A stretch of 64,000 nucleotides of DNA from Zwartia panacis (lineage in GTDB: Bacteria; Pseudomonadota; Gammaproteobacteria; Burkholderiales; Burkholderiaceae_B). The notes beneath the pieces are model-generated. The model saw only the letters and a list, made by a program, of their open reading frames with translations. It was not told the DNA's origin and ran no database searches. Where the stretch lies: contig NZ_JAUHHF010000010.1 in assembly GCF_030410395.1 (NCBI RefSeq), positions 56,056-120,055 of the forward strand. Reading direction: 5' to 3'. The stretch's first letter is position 1, and every line of letters starts with the position of its first letter. Made by a program: the position numbers and the translations under genes. Shown in pieces: positions 51,745 through 59,643 of the stretch.

Positions 51745-53220
51745 CTAAGATTGCTCTACAGCCTTCGTGATCAATTTGATGACCTCAAGCCGTGCATGGC
51801 GTTTGTCGTTCGCGGATAAGATATGCCACGGTGATTCGGGCATATCTGTCTGCATGAACATCTCTTCGGCAGCCTTTGCATAGGCGGGCCATTTGCGTCT
51901 GTTGCGCCAGTCTTCAGGGGTGATTTTAAAGTTTTTGTATGGCGAATGCTCTCGTGCTCTAAATCGCTTTAATTGCTCATCAGGCGTCACGGCGAGCCAA
52001 AATTTCAGTACGATCGCACCACGATGCGTGAGCTGTTTCTCAAATTCATTAATTTCTTGATACGCACGCTGCCATGCTGCTCGTTTGGCATAGCCCTCGA
52101 CGCGTTCGACCAAAACACGTCCATACCAGGAACGATCAAAGATTGCGATTCGGCCGCGTCCGGGAACGTTTCGCCAAAAGCGCCAGAGATAAGGTCGATC
52201 CATTTCAAAGGGTCTGGGTGCGGCGACAGAAACTGTCCGATATTGTCGTGCATCCAACGCGTGGGTGACGCGTCTAATTGCCCCGCCCTTACCAGCAGCA
52301 TCTTGTCCCTCGAATACAAGCACTAGAGATTTCTTCTTGAATTTTTTTGATCTGACTGCGGTGGCCAGTCTGTTCTGCCACTGCATGAGTTCCTGCTCGT
52401 AATTCTCTTTGCTTACACTCGCGCCATAGTCAAGCTTGTCAAGACGGTGGCTGGATTTTGTGCGTTTGAGAGGTGCGGCTGGATCGTGTGCGGGTGGAAC
52501 CTTGATGGCACGCTGTGTGAATGCATTCAGAACAGCCTCAGCCGTTCTGAATATACGCATATTTTTGTTCGCACTCGGAATGATTGTCCATGGAGCATGA
52601 GAGGCATCCGTCGCTTCAATCACACGCTGTGCTGCTTGTCTGACACGATCAAAGTGTTTATAGACTTTGTCATCCTTCTTCCCCACTTGCCAGGCTGTGG
52701 AGGGGTTCGCGAGAAGTAGGGCGGTGCGAGCCCGTTGAGCATCACGTGACAAATGAAACCAAAGTTTGATAATTTGTACGTCGTTAGCGACAAGCGTATC
52801 CTCAAACTTTCTGACGGCGACAATGAGGGACTCAAGCTTGTCTGGATTTAAATCCTTTTTCGCAGCCTCATCTAAAAGGGCTTTGTATCCAGCTCCAAAC
52901 ATGATGCCCACGGATCCCTTGGGAGGAAGTCCCAGCCAAAATCTTCGCACCAAGGGGTATGATTTTTCTTCTTTGGTCGGATCATCAAAAGCAAGCGTTC
53001 TCACGTGTCTTGGATCGAGCCACTCATTGAGCAGATTGACGGTCTCACCTTTTCCGGCACCATCGATTCCGGCCACAACGATCATGAGCGCTCTGTCTTT
53101 GATTTTCAGATGCCGATATTGTTCGTTCAGCAAATGAATACGAAGGGGCTCCTCAAGGCGAGAAAATTCTTCATCGGATAGCTGAGGATCTTTTTCCGCT
53201 TCATCAAACATGCTGCTCAT
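51745..53220 (-). CDS. pap: Polyphosphate:AMP phosphotransferase (class II PPK2)
   Basis: A 491-residue protein with two PPK2 domains in tandem. The first has the Walker-like loop GIDGAGKGETVN and lid segment LVRRFWLGLPPKG. The second has GQDAAGKGGAIRRV and DRSWYGRVLVERVEGYA. Two-domain PPK2 enzymes transfer phosphate from polyphosphate to AMP, giving ADP. The second domain carries the complete catalytic set, while the first has altered lid motifs, as in known PAP proteins. ATG 53220 has AAGGA seven bases upstream. This enzyme links polyphosphate stores to nucleotide balance. Confidence 0.92.
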   Translation of the reverse strand: MSSMFDEAEKDPQLSDEEFSRLEEPLRIHLLNEQYRHLKIKDRALMIVVAGIDGAGKGETVNLLNEWLDPRHVRTLAFDDPTKEEKSYPLVRRFWLGLPPKGSVGIMFGAGYKALLDEAAKKDLNPDKLESLIVAVRKFEDTLVANDVQIIKLWFHLSRDAQRARTALLLANPSTAWQVGKKDDKVYKHFDRVRQAAQRVIEATDASHAPWTIIPSANKNMRIFRTAEAVLNAFTQRAIKVPPAHDPAAPLKRTKSSHRLDKLDYGASVSKENYEQELMQWQNRLATAVRSKKFKKKSLVLVFEGQDAAGKGGAIRRVTHALDARQYRTVSVAAPRPFEMDRPYLWRFWRNVPGRGRIAIFDRSWYGRVLVERVEGYAKRAAWQRAYQEINEFEKQLTHRGAIVLKFWLAVTPDEQLKRFRAREHSPYKNFKITPEDWRNRRKWPAYAKAAEEMFMQTDMPESPWHILSANDKRHARLEVIKLITKAVEQS

Positions 53221-53350
53221 ATCGCTTCCTTGAAAACAGTCTCGTCTCCATCTTATTCTATTCAATCTCAGTCAATATTCGTACTAAAAGATAGAAACTT
53301 GTGAGATGCACGTGTACGATCAGTCTTGTCAAAATAATATTGATACAGCC

Positions 53351-54451
53351 ATGACCATATTTTTTCGCTCATTTTTTGCTGTGCTAACCATGTTTCTTAT
53401 TGGTTTACAGGCCCAGTCTGCTGAGCTTTGTCTATCTGCCGACAAGCGATGCACCGAATGGGTGTCAATGGGAGAGGGCCCTCAACGAGGTCTGGTGTAC
53501 CGCACGCATGCTTTAACTGAGCCTCAGGAGGCCATACAGCGCGCCGTGATCGTGATTCATGGTCAGGGGCGCAATGCAGACGGATATTTTCGGCATGCGC
53601 TTGCGGGAGGGTTCTTATCTGATGCATTAAAAGAGACATTAATACTATCACCTCGGTTTGCTTCAAATGAGGGGAGAAATTGTCGTGACAAACTCGACGT
53701 CAATGAAGTGGGTTGGATATGCCTAGGTCCGGAAAGTTGGCGAAGTGGTGGGGAACAAGCGACCCCATCAGAGAAAAAAGTTCATTCTTTTGATTTTATG
53801 GACTCGATACTGACGCTCTTGTCTGATCGAAAGAATTTTCCAAACTTGCGCTCGATCGTGATTGCCGGACATTCTGCAGGCGGACAATATGTCAGTCGCT
53901 ATCAGATGGCTAATGACATTCATGAGAAATTAAAAAATGAAAAAAACATTCAGTTGACTTATATCGTCAGCAACCCTTCTTCCTATACTTATACTGATGT
54001 GTTGCGACCAACAAGGTCTGCGACTCCTGCAACGATCAGCGCGTTGGCGCCAGGTTATGTTCCTGTGGCACCTAGCCCGCCTCCGCCGCCATTTGCTACC
54101 TTTAATGACGCGAAAGGTTGTGCGAGCTTCAATAGCTGGCCATACGGTATTGAAAATAAGGTTGGAGCTGTGGCCTCTATGCCCAATGATGTCTTAAAAA
54201 AGAATCTCGCCACGCGTCCGGTCACATTCCTGCTAGGCGAGCTAGACATCTTGCCTCTGTATGGCTTTGACAGTTCTTGTGCAGCAATGGCTCAAGGGCC
54301 CACACGCTTGGCGCGCGGTTTCGCTTATGTACGATTCGTGAATGAAACTTATCAAAGCAATCATGCGGCCATCATGGTCCCTGCCTGTGGACATGATGCC
54401 CGCTGTATGTTTACCGCTGAAAAATCTTTACCTTATTTATTTTTACGATAG
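53351..54451 (+). CDS. Secreted alpha/beta-hydrolase
   Basis: About 366 residues from ATG 53351, chosen because the signal peptide (FFRSFFAVLTMFLIGLQAQSA) begins there; an ATG at 53306 would add 15 residues. The mature part has the hydrolase strand VIVIHGQGRNADGY and the nucleophile elbow AGHSAGGQYVSRY. Cysteines (LCLSADKRC, CRDKL, ICLG, PACGHDARC) suggest disulfides. ACGHDA near the C-terminus may hold the catalytic His. It resembles uncharacterised secreted esterases. It is divergent from the polyphosphate gene and convergent with the Ntn-hydrolase gene. Confidence 0.82.
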   Translation: MTIFFRSFFAVLTMFLIGLQAQSAELCLSADKRCTEWVSMGEGPQRGLVYRTHALTEPQEAIQRAVIVIHGQGRNADGYFRHALAGGFLSDALKETLILSPRFASNEGRNCRDKLDVNEVGWICLGPESWRSGGEQATPSEKKVHSFDFMDSILTLLSDRKNFPNLRSIVIAGHSAGGQYVSRYQMANDIHEKLKNEKNIQLTYIVSNPSSYTYTDVLRPTRSATPATISALAPGYVPVAPSPPPPPFATFNDAKGCASFNSWPYGIENKVGAVASMPNDVLKKNLATRPVTFLLGELDILPLYGFDSSCAAMAQGPTRLARGFAYVRFVNETYQSNHAAIMVPACGHDARCMFTAEKSLPYLFLR

Positions 54452-54467
54452 ATTTTTTCAGCTCTTA

Positions 54468-55538
54468 TTATTTCAGCAGTGGAATGGATCTTGGATTTTT
54501 ACTATTCATATCGGCCTCTGTAAAACCAATTGTCAGTACCCCAGGATTTTCAAATGAACGGATATTGTAGGTTTTTGTTTTAAGATTCGCGACAACAGTC
54601 CATTCCGTGTACTCGTAGGAATTTACGCCACCACCATAGCCGCTTGAGCTATCAAGATGGATCGCGCCAAAGGGGATGTCAAAGTTATTCATGATGTGCC
54701 ACGCTCTGCGCTCTTGGATATCTGTTGTCGCGGGCGGTGTGTTCATGACCAGAGTCGATGCGCGTATAAAACGATCGGGACTTAAAAAGCTACCAGGCAG
54801 GCCATGCAGACCGTTGCCTGAACTTGCAGCCATAAATTTTTGACCATTGAACGTCATCGGCTTTTTATCAGTGCCACTCAAATTCGCATAATTACCAATA
54901 TTCTGTAAGTGCCATGAAAACGCCGGATCATTTGTCATGGTCCCGATGACATTGTCTGTCATGACAAGTTTGCCATCAAGATATTCAACGACCAGACTTG
55001 CACCTGATGTGTCATGCAGCGTCATACGTGACTTTGCTACACCACCCCATTCTTTAAGTGGGGAGCTGTTGACAAACATTTTTGGAAGCGCCTCTTTGAC
55101 TTCGGCAATGCTGGCGAAGTTAGTGAGGGCATAGATAAGAAGTTGCTGAGAGGCGATGCTGTTAGCGGATTCCGCTTGAGTAGGATTTTGATATTGCGCC
55201 GTATTAGGGGCATTGAGTAATCCTCCAGCAAGACCCGCTTCGTTCATGCCATCTACAAATATAGGCAAACTAAAAGCATTGGCTCCGATCACTGCATATT
55301 TGGATGTCCAGTTCTTACCGGATCCAGGCACTCCATCAATACCGACTCCTTGAAACGCATAACCTCTTGGCGTGATGAGGACCGCCGACTTCAACGGGAT
55401 ACCAAATTCCATGGTACGCGCATACACGCGACCACGATCAGTACTGTTCAAGACGATTGAGGTGCAAGCTTGCGCGATCGAGGCGCCCAGGAATGAAATG
55501 AGAACAAACCAGATTTTGATGTGCATGCCTTTGGCCAT
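54468..55538 (-). CDS. Choloylglycine hydrolase/penicillin V acylase-family Ntn hydrolase
   Basis: A 356-residue secreted Ntn-type amidase. Signal peptide cleavage at AQA would expose Cys25 (CTSIVLNS), the N-terminal nucleophile of this family. ARTMEFG holds the conserved Arg and GGLLNAPNTAQYQN, with VVEYLDGKLVMTDN, the Asn/Asp region. Family members cleave linear amides: bile-salt conjugates, penicillin V and, in some Gram-negatives, acyl-homoserine lactones. In an environmental bacterium the last is the more likely class, but the sequence does not settle it. It is followed upstream by an AOC-barrel protein gene on the same strand (36-base gap). Confidence 0.87.
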   Translation of the reverse strand: MAKGMHIKIWFVLISFLGASIAQACTSIVLNSTDRGRVYARTMEFGIPLKSAVLITPRGYAFQGVGIDGVPGSGKNWTSKYAVIGANAFSLPIFVDGMNEAGLAGGLLNAPNTAQYQNPTQAESANSIASQQLLIYALTNFASIAEVKEALPKMFVNSSPLKEWGGVAKSRMTLHDTSGASLVVEYLDGKLVMTDNVIGTMTNDPAFSWHLQNIGNYANLSGTDKKPMTFNGQKFMAASSGNGLHGLPGSFLSPDRFIRASTLVMNTPPATTDIQERRAWHIMNNFDIPFGAIHLDSSSGYGGGVNSYEYTEWTVVANLKTKTYNIRSFENPGVLTIGFTEADMNSKNPRSIPLLK

Positions 55539-55574
55539 AATTTTCTCGAACAGTGAGTGGTGGATAGTCAGTGA

Positions 55575-56054
55575 TTAATCAAGCAACTCAATGACATGTT
55601 CATAAGTCCCCGCGGCGTGACGTGATGTTGAAATCTGGCCTCTCGCACCAATAAATTTGCCTGTACCGCCAGTGATTGCGCGAACTTGAGGTGCATTTTC
55701 TTTCATTTCACCGTGATATTCACCGTATACGGACTTGCCATTGATGACCAAGGAGTCGCTGCCGCCGAAATCTAAAACGATCGTACTGATTCTGTCAAGG
55801 AATGGATCATGGGCGCCGGTAGGAAGTGAAACGAGAGTGATCATGCCGTACATTCTGCCCTTTTTTCCATCTTTTGTTGTGAAAGGCGCCTCAAAAGCAA
55901 GCAAGTCACCAATCGACATACCGGGGGTACCGATATCGATATGCTGGATTTCAGGTTTGCTTTGGACAATGCTGAACGTTTGTTTGGCTTGAGCGGTTGA
56001 AGCGAGCGCAATTGCTAAACATGCAATAGCTGCATAAAACGTATTTTTTTTCAT
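55575..56054 (-). CDS. Secreted allene-oxide-cyclase-barrel-like protein
   Basis: A 159-residue protein with signal peptide (FYAAIACLAIALASTAQA). The mature 135 residues resemble the allene oxide cyclase/dirigent beta barrel (SIGDLLAFEAPFTTKDGKKG, GMITLVSLPTG, VRAITGGTGKFIGARGQIS). Bacterial members are mostly uncharacterised. It lies just upstream of the Ntn-hydrolase gene in the same direction, so the two may be expressed together. Function not assigned. Confidence 0.8.
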   Translation of the reverse strand: MKKNTFYAAIACLAIALASTAQAKQTFSIVQSKPEIQHIDIGTPGMSIGDLLAFEAPFTTKDGKKGRMYGMITLVSLPTGAHDPFLDRISTIVLDFGGSDSLVINGKSVYGEYHGEMKENAPQVRAITGGTGKFIGARGQISTSRHAAGTYEHVIELLD

Positions 56055-56140
56055 GACGAGTTTCTCAGTAATCGATGTGTCAACAGTGACACCATAGATT
56101 CTAGGTCACAAAATTTATGACATGTATTTGAATGGCGAGA

Positions 56141-56187
56141 TGTCGTTATTTGTCGTTATTGATGAGCGGAATTTCATTCGGCTCATC
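56141..56187. repeat. Tandem 10-mer and inverted repeat in the intergenic region
   Basis: Between the AOC-like gene and marC, TGTCGTTATT occurs twice in tandem (56141-56150, 56151-56160). It is followed at once by an inverted repeat, GATGAGC (56161-56167) and GCTCATC (56181-56187), with a 13-base loop. This may be a regulatory site or the marC terminator region. No transcription factor can be named. Confidence 0.45.
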
Positions 56188-56252
56188 GTTGACGCAAATT
56201 AATAGCCGTGATTCTGGAATGTGTCAGTTATTTAAAACTGTAGCGAAGAACA

Positions 56253-56855
56253 TCAACTGATTTGCGTGACAAAGGTCTTGATTCCACGCAAGAACATTTC
56301 CACAGCAATGGCCACTAGGATCAAGCCCATTAATTTTTCAACAGCCATCACCACCCGATCACCGAGTATACGTTGAATGCGATCAGCGAGAACTAAAACA
56401 ATGGCACACACAATCATGGTCACAACCAGTGCCATGATCCAATCGAGTCTGCGATCCGGAGCCTGACTGACTAAAAGCATGACTGTTGCCATCGCTGAAG
56501 GACCTGCTAGCGCGGGGATGGCCAGCGGAACAATGAAGGGTTCATCATCAGGAGATCCTGCAACTGTCTCGCTATGCGCGGAGGGAAATATCATGCGCAA
56601 TGCGATTAAAAATAATACGACTGCGCCCGCAATTTGTAATGAAAGATCGCTGAGGTTAACAAGCTCCAGAAACTGCTTGCCTAAAAACATGAATGTGAAC
56701 AGCAAGCAGAAAGCGATAAAAACTTCACGCAAAATAATGCGAACGCGTCTGTGCGCAGGAACGTTACGCAAACTATTAATAAAGATAGGAATGTTTCCGA
56801 TCGGGTCAGTGATCAGTAACAAGAGTATCAACGCAGAGGTAAACGTATATTCCAT
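56253..56855 (-). CDS. MarC-family integral membrane protein
   Basis: A 200-residue protein with six predicted transmembrane helices and the MarC/UPF0056 landmarks: LLITDPIGNIPIFI at the N-terminus, VPLAIPALAGPSAMATVMLL in the middle and LMGLILVAIAVEMFLRGI near the end. Despite the name, MarC is not needed for multiple antibiotic resistance; its function is unknown. It lies 27 bases downstream of the broken acyltransferase gene. Confidence 0.9.
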   Translation of the reverse strand: MEYTFTSALILLLLITDPIGNIPIFINSLRNVPAHRRVRIILREVFIAFCLLFTFMFLGKQFLELVNLSDLSLQIAGAVVLFLIALRMIFPSAHSETVAGSPDDEPFIVPLAIPALAGPSAMATVMLLVSQAPDRRLDWIMALVVTMIVCAIVLVLADRIQRILGDRVVMAVEKLMGLILVAIAVEMFLRGIKTFVTQIS

Positions 56856-56882
56856 GACTCCATACTAGCAGACATTATCTGA

Positions 56883-57518
56883 CTAGCCTTTGGATTGAGT
56901 GTCACTTGTACCAGGCTTAATGCGGGGAGTCCGATACCGGTTGTAGCCCCAAAGATATTGGGTAGGCATTCGCTTGATCATGTCTTCCATTGCCTGATTC
57001 AGTTGAGCGGCAGCAATTTCAATATCATCTGACAAGGGTTTGCGCATCGCCTGATATCTGACGGTATAGCCTCTGCCGATACCGTTGCGTTGAGCGGCCA
57101 CCACATAGATGGGTGCGCCTGTGATGCTCTGCAATCTTTGCACAAGAGTAGTGGTGTAGGCGGATTTACCAAAAAAGGGTACCCAGACGCCTTCACCATG
57201 AACTGGAACTTGATCTGGCAAGATGCCGATTGTCTGTCCGCGTTTGAGTGCTTTGAGTAAGCTTCTCACACCGACGTGATTGGCGGGCGCCATCGTGAGA
57301 TTTTTTCTGGCTCTCGTTTTAATAATCCAGTCTTGTAACCATTTCATCCTGGGTGGACGAAACAATACAGTAGCAGGAAACCTGCTAGTGTAAATAGCCC
57401 CAAGAGATTCGAAATTTCCTACATGCGGGCCGAGTAAGATTTGAAGTAAGGTCAACGGCAAGCAGGCCAAAAGCCTGAACTAGACGGTCACGCACGCAGG
57501 ACCCAGCTTATTTAGCAT
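56883..57518 (-). pseudogene. lpxL/htrB-type lipid A acyltransferase, broken by a deletion and a stop codon
   Basis: The 3' part encodes a good lauroyl/lipid A acyltransferase: the catalytic HX4E motif (PHVGNFE), RARKNLTMAP, GILPDQVPVHGEGVWVPFFG and YLWGYNRYRTP. It lacks about 100 residues before the motif. Reading upstream in the same frame from ATG 57518 gives LNKLGPACVTV, a TAG stop at 57480-57482, then FRLLACLPLTLLQILLG, which is the normal N-terminus of the family. So the gene has a premature stop and an in-frame internal deletion joining the N-terminal helix to the catalytic motif. A short product from TTG 57470 is possible but would lack the membrane-proximal half. Confidence 0.82.
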
Positions 57519-57583
57519 TGATGAATGAACTGGCCCCCAAAGGTCGCATAGTTTAGTTGCAGGCAAGTACCATGAAGATCAAG

Positions 57584-57988
57584 TTACTTCAGTACGAGTT
57601 GAAGCGCTTGCAACAATCGTCTTTCTACGCCAATGATCACGATTAATCCAGCAATGGATAAATAGCCTACTACGAAGAAAGAAATGACACGATTAAAGTT
57701 CATCTCCTTCAAAACCAAATAACTCTGGTAGACATTAATCATGCACAGCATGAAGCCGGTGAACATGATGCTTCCACCCAGAAGTTTATTCACCCACTCA
57801 TAGACAACAATTTTGTCGAAAATATGTAGACCTTCTGTCTGAATGTAAATATCGCCCACGCCCATTAATGTGGCAGAGGCAATATAGTTACGCAGCATTG
57901 TAAAAAAGAACTTGATATTCAGATCACCCTTGCCAACACTAAAAAAACCAACGGGCTTAGTGGGTACGTTGTTTTGATTTGAAGTCAT
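57584..57988 (-). CDS. Hypothetical membrane protein
   Basis: A 134-residue protein with a soluble N-terminal tail and about three hydrophobic segments (LRNYIASATLMGVGDIYI, LLGGSIMFTGFMLCMINVY, ISFFVVGYLSIAGLIVIIGV). No family is recognised. It lies upstream of the broken acyltransferase on the minus strand and is divergent from the DUF4239 gene across 132 bases. Confidence that it is real rests on the consistent membrane pattern and the absence of a better frame. Confidence 0.65.
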   Translation of the reverse strand: MTSNQNNVPTKPVGFFSVGKGDLNIKFFFTMLRNYIASATLMGVGDIYIQTEGLHIFDKIVVYEWVNKLLGGSIMFTGFMLCMINVYQSYLVLKEMNFNRVISFFVVGYLSIAGLIVIIGVERRLLQALQLVLK

Positions 57989-58120
57989 TTTTGTGTCATG
58001 AAAGGTTTAGCTCGAGATTGGATATGAATCAGTGAAAGATTAATAACCAAGATGTCTGCTATGTTTGTTGGAGTTAGAATGCTCGACAAAACCCTGATAT
58101 AGGCTAAAGAGAAATATCTC

Positions 58121-58915
58121 GTGAAAATTCTATCATTGATCGATTTGCTCCCGCAATGGCTATTCGTTCTTCTATACCCCATACCAGCGTTGTTCTTATT
58201 ATGGGTGTTTCATCGACTTTTTCAAAAATATGCACCGCATTGGAAATTGGAGGATCGCGATGAAAATATGGCTGCTGGAGGCATCGCGTCCGCGGCGGCG
58301 CTGACAGGCATCGTATTAGCCTTCGTTTTAGCGCTGACAAATCAAACCGTCGACTCTTATCAAAGTCAGGTGAGTGTCGAGGCTGCACAAATTAGAAATC
58401 TGGATAAATTACTGATCGCTTCTGGCGAGGAAAAGATCAAATCCTGCAGAAAGGATCTGCTGAGCTACACCCAATCAATCGTGAACGATGAGTGGCCTCA
58501 GCTTCAATATCAGAATGGTAGTACTGTTACATCAAAATTGTTGACTCAATTCGACAGCTGCATTTTGGCCGTTGATCGTAAAGCTCAGTCGGAGATTGCG
58601 GCGTATTTAGATATCGTGAAATCCTCTTCGCAAATGACCGAATCCAGAGAGACGCGTATTTCAAATAGCCAGTCCTTGCTACCCCCATTATTTTGGATGG
58701 TCATGCATCTTGGATTATTGTTTACGATTATTTTGTCTGCGCTGTCATTTTATACGCCAGGCAAAATCCGGGTGATTAACTGCTCTCTTCAGATCGTAAC
58801 GTTGTGCATCATCATGGCGCTCAATATTATTCTGGATCGACCTTACGGGGGCAGTAATGGTATTTCTAATCAACCTCTGGTTGATGTGATCGAGCATTTG
58901 CAATCCATTAAATAG
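58121..58915 (+). CDS. DUF4239 (bestrophin-like) membrane protein
   Basis: A 264-residue membrane protein. Two N-terminal helices (LFVLLYPIPALFLLWVFH and GGIASAAALTGIVLAFVLAL) flank a short loop. A central soluble helical region follows (VSVEAAQIRNLDKLL), then two C-terminal helices (MHLGLLFTIILSALSFY and LQIVTLCIIMALNIILD). This matches the DUF4239/bestrophin-like layout. Function is unknown. It starts a short plus-strand pair with the next small gene. Confidence 0.8.
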   Translation: MKILSLIDLLPQWLFVLLYPIPALFLLWVFHRLFQKYAPHWKLEDRDENMAAGGIASAAALTGIVLAFVLALTNQTVDSYQSQVSVEAAQIRNLDKLLIASGEEKIKSCRKDLLSYTQSIVNDEWPQLQYQNGSTVTSKLLTQFDSCILAVDRKAQSEIAAYLDIVKSSSQMTESRETRISNSQSLLPPLFWMVMHLGLLFTIILSALSFYTPGKIRVINCSLQIVTLCIIMALNIILDRPYGGSNGISNQPLVDVIEHLQSIK

Positions 58916-58971
58916 CTCATATCAGATAACTGTGACTGAATAATCTATCACTCTATTGAGAGCCCGCTAAA

Positions 58972-59346
58972 GTGATTAAACAATTAAATAGAAATCAGTT
59001 GCTACAGATTGCAGCGTCCTCCAACATATCTGAGACTTGCCCGGAATGCTCTTCGCTCTCGTGTCCGGGATGGGTCTCAGTTCCTGGCTATTTTGATCTC
59101 AGTAAAATGAAAGTGCTTGGAACTCTTGTTGATGAAAACGCCCCAGAATGCTGGGATGAATATCATCCACAAGGTACTCATCTTTGGTCTGAAAATGCTC
59201 CCATTTCCATTCAACACCATCCCTATAATCGTTCGGATGTGCGTGAATGCATGGGTTGCAAGAGAAAATTTCTGCACTATACAGAATATGGCGGCTACTA
59301 CTTGGATCAGCGTATCAGAGAATTAAACATAAAATTGATTATTTGA
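58972..59346 (+). CDS. Hypothetical cysteine-rich protein, possible zinc ribbon
   Basis: A 124-residue protein with a GTG start. Cysteines are paired as CPEC (plus SLSC nearby) in the first third and CMGC near residue 95, with several histidines between (EYHPQGTHLW, IQHHPYNR). This arrangement could bind one or two zinc ions. It has no signal peptide or membrane segment. No family is recognised. The ribosome-binding site is weak, so the start is uncertain. Confidence 0.6.
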   Translation: MIKQLNRNQLLQIAASSNISETCPECSSLSCPGWVSVPGYFDLSKMKVLGTLVDENAPECWDEYHPQGTHLWSENAPISIQHHPYNRSDVRECMGCKRKFLHYTEYGGYYLDQRIRELNIKLII

Positions 59347-59643
59347 GTGTTGTCCCTTAGTCCGGCAGGATCTCTAAATCATCAATACTACACAATCATA
59401 TTAATAATCGCGCTAGCTAATGTAAGGTCAATGATAGTTAAAGCGCATCAGCATGATTAATCCTCATTCATGGATTGTTCATTGAGCAATTCACCGGCAA
59501 TCCTCTAGTCATTCCCTCGCAATTCCTGTCAATCCTGAAGGCGTGCCATTGTCACGTATTCATGGATCCTCATAGAATCAACAACCCACAAAAACAACGG
59601 TCTCTATTTAGCTGACTCTAATCTCCTTCTGGTTAGGAACCCA
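59347..59643 (+). promoter_or_regulatory. NRPS upstream region with candidate sigma-70 promoter
   Basis: This 297-base gap has no gene. A candidate promoter is TTGTCA (59549-59554), 18 bases, TAGAAT (59573-59578); each box has one mismatch from consensus. This leaves a leader of about 60 bases before the NRPS ATG, with AGGAA seven bases before it. Several CAATCCT-like and ATTCATGGAT direct repeats lie upstream and could be operators. The promoter is prediction only. Confidence 0.45.

Noticed and set aside
57471..57583. Transposon remnant upstream of the broken acyltransferase
   Set aside because: The segment is better explained as the acyltransferase N-terminus itself, in the same frame after a stop codon; no terminal repeats or transposase motifs are visible.
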